Below, piece by piece: positions 24,626 to 33,984 of a stretch of 64,000 bases of DNA. Within the stretch, counting starts at the first letter, position 1; each line of letters begins with the position of its first letter. The notes beneath the pieces are model-generated. The model did no database searches. It had not been told where the DNA came from and saw only the letters and a list, made by a program, of their open reading frames with translations. Source of the DNA: Chthonomonas calidirosea (GTDB taxonomy: Bacteria; Armatimonadota; Fimbriimonadia; Fimbriimonadales; Fimbriimonadaceae). Both the position numbers and the translations under genes were made by a program. The DNA lies in assembly GCA_945882415.1 (NCBI GenBank), contig CAMCWC010000004.1, positions 62,001-126,000 on the forward strand. Reading direction: 5' to 3'.

Positions 24626-25425
24626 GCCGTGCGCAGCTCTTGCTGAACCATGCCTTTCCTGCCAAACACGGCCATGAGGACGGCGCCAATGACCACTAGC
24701 ACGAGAGCTGCAACTTGCGCCTCCGTGATCGGCAAAGAACCCATGTATGTCGAACTCGCCTTTCCGAGCGCAACGTCTTCCACTGATCCTGCTCGCCAGA
24801 ACTCGTAAATGAACCGCGCCATTCCATGAAGAATGAACATCAATCCGAAAGTCTGTCCTGGGCTATGTGGCCGCTTCTCATACGCGAGTAGCAAGGCAAA
24901 GCCAGCTAGGTTCATCGCCGTGTCGTAAAGCTGGGCCGGGTGGTGCAGCAGCTCCTGACCGACGAACTTGACTCCAAGCGGAAAATTGGGTGGGCAAACG
25001 CCGCCGAAGCAACAGCCATTCAGGAAGCAGCCAATGCGACCGATCGCATGACCGAGCAAGAACGCGGGAGCGATAAGGTCGCCATAAAGAGGAAAGCTGA
25101 AGCCTTTACGCTTGCACCAGATCATGCAGGCGATCAGGCCAAACAGGATTCCGCCGAAACTAGTAAGCCCCTGGAAGCGCAGCGTGAGAAGCTCGCTCAT
25201 GTGGTCTTTGTAGTAGCCCCACTCCTGAGCGATGAACACGACTCTAGCCCCCAAAACTCCCGCAAATAGCATCGGAAGGAACGAGTCGATCACATCTTCC
25301 GAAGTCAAGCCGAACCGGGGAGCGCGTTTTTGGGCGATGTACAGACCCGAGAAGAACGCGATGACCATCAAGAGCCCGAAGCTCGGTAGCTCAAACGAGC
25401 CGGACTTAAAGAGCGTCGGGAACAT
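24622..25425 (-). CDS. lgt: Prolipoprotein diacylglyceryl transferase
   Basis: 267 residues with about seven membrane helices. The signature 'GHAIGRIGCFLNGCCFGG' contains the conserved Arg, Asn and Gly residues, with 'HPAQLYD' after it. Lgt moves diacylglycerol from phosphatidylglycerol to the lipobox Cys of prolipoproteins; a candidate substrate is the lipoprotein at 50791. Confidence 0.95.
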   Translation of the reverse strand: MFPTLFKSGSFELPSFGLLMVIAFFSGLYIAQKRAPRFGLTSEDVIDSFLPMLFAGVLGARVVFIAQEWGYYKDHMSELLTLRFQGLTSFGGILFGLIACMIWCKRKGFSFPLYGDLIAPAFLLGHAIGRIGCFLNGCCFGGVCPPNFPLGVKFVGQELLHHPAQLYDTAMNLAGFALLLAYEKRPHSPGQTFGLMFILHGMARFIYEFWRAGSVEDVALGKASSTYMGSLPITEAQVAALVLVVIGAVLMAVFGRKGMVQQELRTA

Positions 25426-25482
25426 GGAAAGCGGAGTGTACCAGCGACCTTTTTGCCCACCAAAGGCCTCGGGCCTATGCGG

Positions 25483-25995
25483 TTACTGGTGAACGACGTT
25501 GGGATACATCGAGCGTCGGAAGGTCAGCGAGTCCTCGTAGCGTCGAATCTGAGACTCGATTTCCTCGGGATGATTTTGGGCGTAGCGCAAGGCAGCCGCA
25601 ATGTCGCCGCGAGAAAGGGAAGGGAAGCTCGATTCGAGTCGTTCGACCGATCCAAGCTTTCGCAGCTCGCGAACAATCTCCCAGATCGCAACGCCGCCTG
25701 ATTGCAAGCGAGCAATTTGCGATTCTCCATCGCGGGTGATCTGCTGCTCGGCCACGGCTTCAAGCCGGCGGAATACTTGCAGCCGCGCATCAATCTCGGC
25801 ACTTGGAACTTGAAGAAGCTCACCCGCCTTCTCGGCAGACAGTTCGTTCGCATCCACGGCCATGATCACAAGATCCTCGTACAACCCAGGCACCTGCCGG
25901 AAGAGGGTGTTAAGAAACGTTTCGCATCGCTCGGGATCAAGCGAAGAGAGACGCTGCAACTGCTTCAGTTGCCAAGGAGCGATTTGTTTCCACAT
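25483..25995 (-). CDS. DUF433-domain protein
   Basis: 170 residues. The last 70 ('GGVAIWEIVRELRKLGSVER', 'FPSLSRGDIAAALRYAQNHP') match the DUF433 helix-turn-helix domain, often an antitoxin-like DNA-binding part. The first 100 residues are helical and unassigned; 'LSAEKAGELLQVPSAEIDAR' looks like a second helix-turn-helix. No toxin gene is adjacent. It lies 57 nt upstream of lgt and may regulate that operon. Confidence 0.68.
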   Translation of the reverse strand: MWKQIAPWQLKQLQRLSSLDPERCETFLNTLFRQVPGLYEDLVIMAVDANELSAEKAGELLQVPSAEIDARLQVFRRLEAVAEQQITRDGESQIARLQSGGVAIWEIVRELRKLGSVERLESSFPSLSRGDIAAALRYAQNHPEEIESQIRRYEDSLTFRRSMYPNVVHQ

Positions 25996-26207
25996 GTCGT
26001 GTGCAGTTGAACGCGGCGTTGCATTCGGAACCGTTATTTTGACAAGCGGCGGGCACAGCTTCGTGCGTATTCCGACCGATATGACTTTACTCTACGTATT
26101 CAAACAGACGTTGCGTGGTCCCGTTTCTGCGGGATTTGGTTGCGATATCCTGAAAAAACATTCAGAATGGGCAGTCCGCCGGACAGTCCGCCTGTGACCA
26201 AAGTCTT

Positions 26208-26555
26208 ATGTACGCCCTGAACTTTTACACTGACCTCTACGGTGACGTGCTTCGGAACAACCGCAAAACCGTCACGATTCGACTTGGCGACAAGTCAGAC
26301 AAGTACAAGACCGGCATGATTGTTTGGATTACGGTCGGCCCAAGGTTTGGAAGACGGCAAAAGCTTTACAGTGCAATTTTAGATCGGGTAGAAGTCAAAA
26401 CAATTGCGGAACTCAGTCCGCGAGATATTGAGCGAGAGAACCCAGAGTTTCGATCCGGAGACGACGTTCTTGCAATGATGAGCCGCATCTACGGTGAGCT
26501 GATCACTCCAGAGCATCGCGTGACCGTCATCTACTTCTCCCGCGTGGACGAGTAG
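26208..26555 (+). CDS. Small ASCH/PUA-like protein
   Basis: 115 residues. 'RKTVTIRLGDKSDKYKTGMI' followed by a strand-rich core and 'IAELSPRDIERENPEFRSGD' looks like an ASCH-type RNA-binding beta barrel. Function unknown; RNA or modified-base binding is the family expectation. The upstream 212 bases (25996-26207) have no gene; they contain a CAGTCCGCCGGACAGTCCGC direct repeat just before the start. Two nucleotides separate it from the next gene. Confidence 0.6.
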   Translation: MYALNFYTDLYGDVLRNNRKTVTIRLGDKSDKYKTGMIVWITVGPRFGRRQKLYSAILDRVEVKTIAELSPRDIERENPEFRSGDDVLAMMSRIYGELITPEHRVTVIYFSRVDE

Positions 26556-26557
26556 CC

Positions 26558-27184
26558 ATGCAGCCCGAAATCATTTCGCAAAATCAGCCTTTGTCCGCGA
26601 ACCAGTCGCACCTGGTCGCGGCCCTCAACCAGCCAGAGCTGCTCATGAAAAGGCAGATTCTCAAACTGGTTGGTAAAAAGTTTAGGTTCTTCGCCGGCGA
26701 TCAAGCGGTCCTGTTTGCAGAGCAGAAGGGCTTCAAGATGAAGGAAGAGATCAGGATCTGTCTGGACGAGCAACTCCAGAAGCCGGTGATCGGAATCTTT
26801 GCCCGACAGATCATCGACTTCTCCGCAAAGTACGACGTCGTTGACCTGGAAACGAACCAGCGCATCGGTGTATTCGAGCGGAAAGGTTGGCAAAGCATCA
26901 TCCAAGACACCTGGATTGTCTATGATGCCTGGGAGCGGGAGATTGGCCAGATCAAAGAAGATCATTTGATCCTGGCGTTGGTCCGAAGATTCCTCTCGAA
27001 CCTCGTTCCACAGAACTTCGATCTGACCGTCGGTGGCGCGCGAACCGTTGACTTGAAGCAGACTTTCAACCCGTTCACCTACAACCTAAAGATCCAGTTC
27101 ATGGTCCCGCCGGAGCAGTTCGACCGGCGGATCGGGCTGGCCGGGGCGTTATTGCTCGGCTGCATCGAAGGCCGCCAGAACTAA
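26558..27184 (+). CDS. LURP-one/scramblase-like protein, copy 1
   Basis: 208 residues, clearly a paralogue of the next gene. Repeated beta strands ('IRICLDEQLQKPVIGIF', 'YDVVDLETNQRIGVFERKG', 'IVYDAWEREIGQIKED') and a final hydrophobic helix ('RRIGLAGALLLGCIEG') fit the Tubby-like LURP-one/phospholipid-scramblase fold. Members bind membranes or lipids; the role here is unknown. Probably cotranscribed with the ASCH-like gene and mnmG. Confidence 0.55.
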   Translation: MQPEIISQNQPLSANQSHLVAALNQPELLMKRQILKLVGKKFRFFAGDQAVLFAEQKGFKMKEEIRICLDEQLQKPVIGIFARQIIDFSAKYDVVDLETNQRIGVFERKGWQSIIQDTWIVYDAWEREIGQIKEDHLILALVRRFLSNLVPQNFDLTVGGARTVDLKQTFNPFTYNLKIQFMVPPEQFDRRIGLAGALLLGCIEGRQN

Positions 27185-27215
27185 ACATTCAATCCGCGAG
27201 CGGTGGAGCTTTTCA

Positions 27216-27827
27216 ATGAATTACCCACCGCTCGTTCCTTCACCCCGAGATGAGGCGCAGTTTGCCGCAATTCTCAATGCGTCCGAACTTCTCCTGAAGA
27301 AGCAGGTCATACGCTTGCTCGGCAAGAAACTCCGAATCCTGGAGCGGGGCAATGTCGTGCTGACGGTTGAGCAGGAAGGGCTCATGATCAAAGCACCGAT
27401 CCGAGTTTTTCTCGACGAAGCGCAAACCCGGCCCGTCCTCGGCGCTTTCACCCCGCCGCAAGTGATTGGCTACCAACCGCACGACATCGTTGACCTTATG
27501 TCGAACCAAAAGATCGGCGTGATCCACAAGGTCGGAAACGATGATTTTCGGATTTACGATGCATGGGGGCGGGAAATTGGCGAACTCAGAGAGGACAGCT
27601 TGCTCCTCTCCATCATGCGAAAAGTTCTTTTCAACCTGATCCCGCAAAAGTACGATCTCAAGATCGCTGGAAAAAAGGTTGCGCGGTACTCCCAGAACTG
27701 GAATCCGCTCACCTATCGGCTAACCGTTCGGTATCTCGTGCCGGCGAGTCAGTTCGATCGTCGGCTCGGACTCGCGGCGGCGGTGATGTTGGCTTGCCTT
27801 GAAGGTCGAGAAACGTCGGTCGGTTAA
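27216..27827 (+). CDS. LURP-one/scramblase-like protein, copy 2
   Basis: 203 residues, the tandem paralogue of the preceding gene; 'LLLKKQVIRLLGKKLRI', 'VDLMSNQKIGVIHKVG', 'IYDAWGREIGEL' and 'QFDRRLGLAAAVMLACLEGR' align along the whole length, at roughly 40% identity by eye. Both lack signal peptides. The pair likely arose by local duplication and diverged. mnmG starts 23 nt downstream. Confidence 0.55.
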   Translation: MNYPPLVPSPRDEAQFAAILNASELLLKKQVIRLLGKKLRILERGNVVLTVEQEGLMIKAPIRVFLDEAQTRPVLGAFTPPQVIGYQPHDIVDLMSNQKIGVIHKVGNDDFRIYDAWGREIGELREDSLLLSIMRKVLFNLIPQKYDLKIAGKKVARYSQNWNPLTYRLTVRYLVPASQFDRRLGLAAAVMLACLEGRETSVG

Positions 27828-27850
27828 AACTAACCTAGTACAATTCCCGA

Positions 27851-29731
27851 GTGAACGCGTTCGACGTCATTGTGGTCGGTGCTGGCCATGCGGGCATCGA
27901 AGCTGCACTGTCTGCCGCCCGGATGGGCCGAAAGGTGGCGTGCATCACATTGCGCCTCGATCGGATTGGATATCTGCCGTGCAATTGCAGCATCGGCGGA
28001 CCGGCAAAGGGCCACATTGCTCGCGAGATTGATGCGATCGGTGGGCAGATGGGCGTGACGACCGATCACACGCTGACCCATATCCGCCGGGTTGGAACCG
28101 GACGTGGACCAGCGGTTCAGACGATCAGAGCTCACGTTTGTAAGGATCTCTATCCGCAGTACATGCGGCAGGTGGTCGAAACCCAACTCGGACTCACGCT
28201 GATTTCCGCTAGCGTGGAGAGGGTAGTCACCGAAAATGGGGCGGTAACCGGAGTGGTACTCGCTGACGGAACGGTGATCTCCGCCAGAGCCGTCGTTCTG
28301 ACGACCGGAACGTTTTTGAACGGTCTTTGCCACCTCGGGAAGGAGAAGACGGTCGCGGCCCGCCATGGAGATCAGGCCTCAATCGGTCTCTCGGCGTCGC
28401 TGCACGATTTAGGTTTTCATATCCGCCGGTTCAAAACCGGAACAACTCCGCGGATTCGGCTTTCGAGCGTCGACTTTTCGAAGACGCTAGAAACCCCGAG
28501 CGAAGACGACGCGGGTCCGTTCAGCTTCTTGCACTCTCGCACCATGCCGAAGCACGACCTATTGCCGTGTTGGCAAACGCACACTTCGCTTGCCACTCAC
28601 GAGGTCGTGCACGAAAATCTGCACCAAAGCGCGATGTACGGTGGCCAGATCGAGGGCGTTGGACCGCGATACTGCCCCAGCATCGAGGACAAAATTGTCC
28701 GGTTCGCCGATAAAGATTCTCACCCGGTCTGGCTAGAACAGGAAACTTGGACGGGCGAGGAGGTGTACGTTCAGGGCGTTTCCACCAGCCTCCCGGCTGA
28801 TGTTCAGCTCGCGTTGCTCAAGACCATCGGCGGTCTTGAGAACGTTGAGATGATCCGACCGGGCTACGCGGTTGAGTACGACATGGTCGATCCGCTCCAG
28901 CTCTCTCCTGCTCTCATGGCGAAGCATGTTCCTGGGCTATTTTTGGCAGGACAGTTGAACGGTACGAGCGGCTACGAAGAAGCGGGCGGGCAGGGCATCG
29001 TGGCGGGCATCAACGCGGCCAAGTATTCCGAAGGCGAGCCTCCAGTGTGGTTCCCGCGGGATAACAGCTTCATCGGCGTCATGGTCGACGATCTTGTCAC
29101 GAAAGGCGTAGACGATCCGTACCGAATGCTCACGGCTCGCGCTGAGCATCGTCTGCTGCTTCGGAACGACAACGCCGACGTACGGTTAACCCCAATGGCG
29201 AGGGAGCTTGGCTTGTGCTCAGAAATGCGCTGGGAGCGATTCCAGGCGAAGCAAGAGGCGATTGCCCGTGGACGCGCCGAACTCGAAAATCGCTTTGTGT
29301 TCCCGGCTGATTCTGAAATGCTGACTGCCTTCGGAAGCAATCCGCTGGCGAGCAAAGCATCTCTTTTCGATTTAGTTAAGCGACCGGAACTTCGCCTCGC
29401 CGGAGTGCTTCAGATGTTCCCAAACCTCGGTATCTCGACCGATCGAGACGTGCTGGAGCAGATCGAACTTGCCGCCGTGTTTGACGGCTATATCGACAAG
29501 CAAACGAAGCTGGCGAACCAGTCAAGAAAGCTCGATGATATGCCGATTCCGTCGGAATGGGATTACCACGCGATGAATGGCCTGAGCTACGAGAGTCGCG
29601 AAAAGCTGTCGCGCATCAAGCCAGTCACCGTTGGACAAGCGTCGCGCGTGCCTGGTGTGCGCCCGTCCGATATCGCGCTCCTTGTGGGCTACCTTCGGGG
29701 CGTGGTCGCAGGCTCACAAGTCCAGAAGTGA
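27851..29731 (+). CDS. mnmG: tRNA uridine-5-carboxymethylaminomethyl synthase MnmG
   Basis: 626 residues, the normal length. FAD site '[15 protein letters not shown]', first signature '[16 protein letters not shown]', '[10 protein letters not shown]', and second signature '[19 protein letters not shown]'; the C-terminal helical domain binds tRNA and MnmE. With MnmE it modifies wobble U34 of several tRNAs. GTG start. It converges with the HAD gene, overlapping it by 18 nt. Confidence 0.96.
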   Translation: MNAFDVIVVGAGHAGIEAALSAARMGRKVACITLRLDRIGYLPCNCSIGGPAKGHIAREIDAIGGQMGVTTDHTLTHIRRVGTGRGPAVQTIRAHVCKDLYPQYMRQVVETQLGLTLISASVERVVTENGAVTGVVLADGTVISARAVVLTTGTFLNGLCHLGKEKTVAARHGDQASIGLSASLHDLGFHIRRFKTGTTPRIRLSSVDFSKTLETPSEDDAGPFSFLHSRTMPKHDLLPCWQTHTSLATHEVVHENLHQSAMYGGQIEGVGPRYCPSIEDKIVRFADKDSHPVWLEQETWTGEEVYVQGVSTSLPADVQLALLKTIGGLENVEMIRPGYAVEYDMVDPLQLSPALMAKHVPGLFLAGQLNGTSGYEEAGGQGIVAGINAAKYSEGEPPVWFPRDNSFIGVMVDDLVTKGVDDPYRMLTARAEHRLLLRNDNADVRLTPMARELGLCSEMRWERFQAKQEAIARGRAELENRFVFPADSEMLTAFGSNPLASKASLFDLVKRPELRLAGVLQMFPNLGISTDRDVLEQIELAAVFDGYIDKQTKLANQSRKLDDMPIPSEWDYHAMNGLSYESREKLSRIKPVTVGQASRVPGVRPSDIALLVGYLRGVVAGSQVQK

Positions 29732-30400
29732 ACTCGCGAGCATCATCAAAAGCAGCGTATGTAGCTCTTCAACGCTGTCCACAAGGTGGGTGTGGGGATG
29801 TGGCTGCAACTGCTCCCGAGTATGCGTACCGTAAGTAACGCCAATCACCAAGCCGCATCCGGCATTGGTGCCTTCGTGCAGGTCGCTGGGAGTGTCGCCG
29901 ATTTTGATCACCTGACCGGGGTCTTGGCATCCGACCTGGCCCATGAGGTCTTGGATCATGAACGGGGCCGGACGTCCTTCGGGCACTCGGTCGCTAGCAG
30001 ACCGAGCATCAAGCTTGTCATGCCATCCGAGGCGGTCCAAAATGGTGTCGACGGTTTCGGTATCAAAACCCGTGTCGATTCCGATTTTGACCCCGCAAGA
30101 TTGGAGTTCTGAGAACAGAACCTCGATTCCAGCATAAGCACCGACGCCAGGTTCGGTTCGGTAGTAGGTCAGCATTCGTTGCCGAAAGTCTTCGTGCATC
30201 GCTTCGACGGCCTCGTCCGATGCGGTGGGAGCTAATTTCCGGATCGCAACGATCTTTTTAATGCCCATGTATTCGTTGGCCTGCTCAAAACTGGTCTCAA
30301 ACCCGCCGGCAACGACCGCATCCACGAGGCACTTTGCCACGCCATTTGGATCATCCATCACCGTTGTGCCCGCCAAATCGAAAACTGCCAAATCGAACAT
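29714..30400 (-). CDS. Phosphonatase-like HAD hydrolase (TIGR03351 type)
   Basis: 228 residues. HAD motif I is 'VFDLAGTTV' (nucleophile Asp), motif III/IV '[18 protein letters not shown]'. It lacks the phosphonoacetaldehyde hydrolase Schiff-base Lys context that I can recognise but matches the phosphonatase-like group known as TIGR03351. That group is typically found next to the FAD oxidoreductase of the neighbouring divergent gene, suggesting a joint role in aminophosphonate breakdown. The two start 53 bases apart. Confidence 0.78.
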   Translation of the reverse strand: MFDLAVFDLAGTTVMDDPNGVAKCLVDAVVAGGFETSFEQANEYMGIKKIVAIRKLAPTASDEAVEAMHEDFRQRMLTYYRTEPGVGAYAGIEVLFSELQSCGVKIGIDTGFDTETVDTILDRLGWHDKLDARSASDRVPEGRPAPFMIQDLMGQVGCQDPGQVIKIGDTPSDLHEGTNAGCGLVIGVTYGTHTREQLQPHPHTHLVDSVEELHTLLLMMLASSLLDL

Positions 30401-30453
30401 GCACGCGTTGTACCTTGCGTTCTCACGATATCTGCCTTAGTAAAATCCGCTTT

Positions 30454-31602
30454 ATGATTCGTCAGCAGACCGATGCGGTAGTGGTAGGGGCGGGAATTGT
30501 CGGGCTTGCCCATGCCTATGCCCTCGCCAAACGAGGCCATCGGGTCACGGTAATCGAGCGGCACCCCTTCGCTTCCTCGGCCTCGGTGCGCAATTTCGGA
30601 ATGGTCTGGCCCATTGGGCAGCCTCTCGGTCCGATGCGGAACCTAGCTTTACAAAGCCGAGACCTGTGGCTTGAAGTTTGCCAGGATGCCGGAATGTGGT
30701 TCGAAGCGTGCGGGTCGCTCCACGTTGCTTACCACGAGGACGAACTGCAAGTTCTTAACGAGTTCGCGGCCAGTGCGGGTGAAGACGTCGGAGTTGTACT
30801 GTCGCCTGAAGCGGCTCTCCAAAGAGCCCCGCAACTGCGTCAGGAAGGCCTCCTAGGCGGTTTGTGGTCACCGCATGAACTCTGCGTCGATCCAAGGACT
30901 GCGGTCGCGGAAATCGCGTCGTATCTCACGACAAAGTTCGATGTCGACTTTCGGTTTGGCGACTCGGCGCTCGTTGTGGATCAAGGTGAGGTCGTCACCG
31001 ATTCTGCGCGGATCTCAGCTCGGGCGATTGTGGTGTGTCCCGGCGCCGGAGTTTCGGGAGTCTACGGACCACTCCTCGTCAAAAACGGCATGGTCCAGGT
31101 TCGTTTGCAAATGCTTCGGGCCACGCCGCAGGAGGCTAGCTATCGGATCGGAACCCACTTGTGTGCTGGTTTGACCTCGCTTCATTACCAAAGCTTCCGA
31201 GACTGCCCAACTCTTCCGCATCTCCGGGCACGGCTCGAGGCCGATCACGCGCCGCTGTTGGAGAACGGCGTTCATGTGCTAGTGAGTCAACACGCCGACG
31301 GCTCGGTCACGATTGGCGACTCGCACCATTACGGTCCGCATCACATGCCGTACTCCAGTGAAGCGGTGGACGACATGATTCTCGGCTATCTGGATACATT
31401 CCTGCCGACGGACAAACTCGCGATCACACAACGATGGGAAGGTGTATACGGCAAACATCCGACGGAGCCCTATCTCGTTCTGAAACCTGAGCCGAACGTT
31501 TTTGTGGTCGGCGCGATCGGCGGAGCGGGGATGACGCTGAGTTTTGGCGTCGGCGAAAAAACGGTCGTCGAGCAAATTTTGCCCGCTCTAGAAAAAATCT
31601 GA
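30454..31602 (+). CDS. FAD-dependent aminophosphonate-type oxidase (TIGR03364 type)
   Basis: 382 residues from the ATG at 30454. DAO-family FAD oxidoreductase: 'AVVVGAGIVGLAHAYALAKR' then 'VIERH', and the C-terminal FAD motif 'FVVGAIGGAGMTLSFGVGEK'. The sequence and its divergent partner fit TIGR03364, a group proposed to deaminate 2-aminoethylphosphonate or a hydroxylated form oxidatively, producing the substrate for the partner hydrolase. Activity is inferred from the family and gene pairing; no phosphonate transporter is in the window. Confidence 0.78.
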   Translation: MIRQQTDAVVVGAGIVGLAHAYALAKRGHRVTVIERHPFASSASVRNFGMVWPIGQPLGPMRNLALQSRDLWLEVCQDAGMWFEACGSLHVAYHEDELQVLNEFAASAGEDVGVVLSPEAALQRAPQLRQEGLLGGLWSPHELCVDPRTAVAEIASYLTTKFDVDFRFGDSALVVDQGEVVTDSARISARAIVVCPGAGVSGVYGPLLVKNGMVQVRLQMLRATPQEASYRIGTHLCAGLTSLHYQSFRDCPTLPHLRARLEADHAPLLENGVHVLVSQHADGSVTIGDSHHYGPHHMPYSSEAVDDMILGYLDTFLPTDKLAITQRWEGVYGKHPTEPYLVLKPEPNVFVVGAIGGAGMTLSFGVGEKTVVEQILPALEKI

Positions 31603-31673
31603 AAATGCTTGTCGGTTTTGCGGACTCCCGTTCGGCAAGCTAGTGACGAGCCAGTCTGCTCGCAGGAAAAAAC

Positions 31674-32006
31674 ATGAAATTCGTGATCTTGATCAAAGGT
31701 GAAGATAAGTGGGCCGAGCTTTCGCCCGCCCAGATGCAGGAAGGTTTGCAGAAGTACCAGGCTTTTGCGGCTCGACTTCGAGAAGAGGGGCGGTTCGTTG
31801 ACGCTGAAGGACTGGATGCCAAGATTGTTCGGATCGGAGCAGAAGGGGTTGCCACCGACGGTCCATTCGCCGAAGCCAAAGAGATGATCGGCGGCTACTA
31901 CGTCTTCACGGCCGCTGACTGGGATGAAGCGACCGCAATTGCCAAGGACTGTCCGTCTTTGGAGTACGGCGGAAACATCGAACTTCGCGCTCAAATGAGC
32001 TACTGA
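31674..32006 (+). CDS. YCII-related (DGPF) protein
   Basis: 110 residues of the YCII/DGPF family, with 'ATDGPFAEAKEMIGGYYVFT'. Such proteins are a dimeric ferredoxin-like fold of unknown function. They are the standard upstream partner of ECF42-group sigma factors, and the next gene is one, starting 6 nt downstream. The family is known to be the main regulatory target of its sigma factor in some actinobacteria. Confidence 0.88.
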   Translation: MKFVILIKGEDKWAELSPAQMQEGLQKYQAFAARLREEGRFVDAEGLDAKIVRIGAEGVATDGPFAEAKEMIGGYYVFTAADWDEATAIAKDCPSLEYGGNIELRAQMSY

Positions 32007-32012
32007 GGTCAA

Positions 32013-33224
32013 TTGAAAGAACTGGAGGTTTCGTTTCGCCGCGAATCCTCCAGGATTCTTGCTCGGCTAGTGGCACGATTTGGGATTGGGAATCAGGATC
32101 GCGCGGAGGATGCCGTCCAGTCGGCCTTTGTAAAGGCAACCCAATCCTGGCCCGCGAGTGGCGTTCCTCAGAACCCCGGCGCTTGGCTCTATGTAGTCGC
32201 AACGCATGCCCTGATTGACGGCTTGCGAAGGGAGCAAATTTATGCGCCCGAATCAGAGGAACTCGCCGCTTCGACTTTTGACCCGGATGCGCTGGAGGAC
32301 GCGGAGTTGCAGATGCTCTTCATGTGCTGCCATCGCAGCCTAGACGAGGCGTCGACGACTTGTCTCATTCTTCACACCCTTTGCGGAATGAGCGTCGCCG
32401 AAATTTCGGCAGGACTGCTGTCCACTAGCGAAGCGATTTCTCAGCGGATTGTCCGAGCAAAGCGACGCTTACGGGAGTCCGGAGCCACCTTCAGCCTCCC
32501 GACCGGAGATCAGCTCTTCAGCGCAAAGGAAGTGGTCCTGAGATCGATCTATCTCATGTTTAACGAGGGGCATTTGGCGTCTTCTGGCAGCCAGCTTGTG
32601 CGTTCGGAGCTTTGTGACGAGGCAATCCTGTTAGTCGAGCGATTTCGGGCTTCCCGAATTGGAGACGATCCGGCTGCGGATGCATTGCTCGCGCTCCTGC
32701 ATTTTCACCGTTCCCGGTTTCCGGCGCGAGTGGCCGAAGATGGCAGCCTAGTTCAGTTGGCAGATCAGGATCGATCTTTGTGGGATCGGGAGCGGATCGC
32801 GGCTGGCTTTTGGTACCTGGAAGCCTCTTTGCGGGGAGATATTCTGAGCCGGTATCACATTGAGGCAGCGATCGCCGGTTGCCACGCCCGAGCTGCCAGC
32901 TTTGAGGGGACGGATTGGGTGGAGGTTCGGCAGTACTTTGGCGATCTCGTAGAACGGTTTCCGTCACCCATTGCCTGCCTGAACGAGTGCGTCGCGATTG
33001 CCATGGCAGAGGGAACGATCGCGGGCCTACAGAGATGGGAAGCAGTCGTAAGTGCCGACCGGCGAAGCCTCGTCGGTTACGTTCATACCCACACCATCCA
33101 CGGATGGCTATTGGAGAGGATGGGCCGACCTATGGAGGCACGGGACGCGCTCAACTTGGCCCTCGCAAGCACGCAAAATATGCTGGAACGGCAATTTCTG
33201 ACCCGCTGGTTGGACCGGCTTTAG
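32013..33224 (+). CDS. ECF42-group RNA polymerase sigma factor
   Basis: 403 residues, the usual long form. Sigma2 ('FGIGNQDRAEDAVQSAFVKA') and sigma4 ('GMSVAEISAGLLSTSEAISQ') are followed by a 220-residue C-terminal extension with TPR-like helices, ending 'GRPMEARDALNLALAST'. In ECF42 proteins the extension controls activity and no anti-sigma factor is encoded; none is seen here. The start is TTG at 32013; 'SRRESS'-like upstream alternatives are absent. Confidence 0.87.
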   Translation: MKELEVSFRRESSRILARLVARFGIGNQDRAEDAVQSAFVKATQSWPASGVPQNPGAWLYVVATHALIDGLRREQIYAPESEELAASTFDPDALEDAELQMLFMCCHRSLDEASTTCLILHTLCGMSVAEISAGLLSTSEAISQRIVRAKRRLRESGATFSLPTGDQLFSAKEVVLRSIYLMFNEGHLASSGSQLVRSELCDEAILLVERFRASRIGDDPAADALLALLHFHRSRFPARVAEDGSLVQLADQDRSLWDRERIAAGFWYLEASLRGDILSRYHIEAAIAGCHARAASFEGTDWVEVRQYFGDLVERFPSPIACLNECVAIAMAEGTIAGLQRWEAVVSADRRSLVGYVHTHTIHGWLLERMGRPMEARDALNLALASTQNMLERQFLTRWLDRL

Positions 33225-33264
33225 CCGAACCAACGCCCGGTTCTGGTATCACCAAAGGTTCCCG

Positions 33265-33966
33265 ATGCTCGACATTCGCAACATCAACGTTTACTACGGC
33301 GCGATTCATGCGCTAGAAGACGTCACCGTCAAAGTTGAACCTGGCGAAATCGTGGCAATTATTGGCAGTAACGGTGCCGGAAAAAGCACCCTGTTGCGCA
33401 CGATCAGCGGGCTTCTCCGCCCTCGAACGGGCACGATGAGCTTCAAGGGTAAGGACCTGACGACGATGGCTCCGCACGACATCGTGCGCGCGGGAATCTC
33501 TCACTCGCCCGAGGGTCGACGCATTTTTACAAACATGTCGGTTCACGAGAACCTGCAACTTGGCGCTTTCATTCGGAAGGATGCCGGGGTTGCCGACGAC
33601 ATGGAGCACGTTCTGAAACGATTCCCGCGCCTTCGGGAGCGATTCAAGCAGAACTCGGGGACGATGTCGGGCGGAGAGCAGCAAATGCTTGCGATCGGTC
33701 GCGCCCTGATGGCTCGCCCAGAAATCTTGCTTCTCGATGAGCCAAGTCTCGGCCTTGCCCCCAACCTCGTAACCGAGATTTTCAACATCGTGCTCGACCT
33801 TAACAAGGAAGGGACGACAATTCTATTGGTCGAACAAAACGCAAACCGAGCGTTGGAAATTGCCCACCGCGCTTACGTTTTGGAAACCGGCAAGATCGTG
33901 CTCTCCGACACCGGAAAGTCGCTCCTCGCGAATCCAAAGGTCAAAGAAGCGTATCTGGGCGGATAA
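33265..33966 (+). CDS. livF: Branched-chain amino-acid ABC transporter ATPase LivF
   Basis: 233 residues, the LivF length. Walker A 'GSNGAGKST', Q-loop region 'GISHSPEGRRIF', signature 'MSGGEQQML' and Walker B 'LLLDEPSLGLAPN' are intact; 'EGRRIF' is the LivF mark. It would power uptake of branched-chain amino acids or amides together with LivG, LivH, LivM and LivK, none of which is adjacent. 18 nt before rimI. Confidence 0.9.
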   Translation: MLDIRNINVYYGAIHALEDVTVKVEPGEIVAIIGSNGAGKSTLLRTISGLLRPRTGTMSFKGKDLTTMAPHDIVRAGISHSPEGRRIFTNMSVHENLQLGAFIRKDAGVADDMEHVLKRFPRLRERFKQNSGTMSGGEQQMLAIGRALMARPEILLLDEPSLGLAPNLVTEIFNIVLDLNKEGTTILLVEQNANRALEIAHRAYVLETGKIVLSDTGKSLLANPKVKEAYLGG

Positions 33967-33984
33967 CGCCGAGTAAGGATCCCC

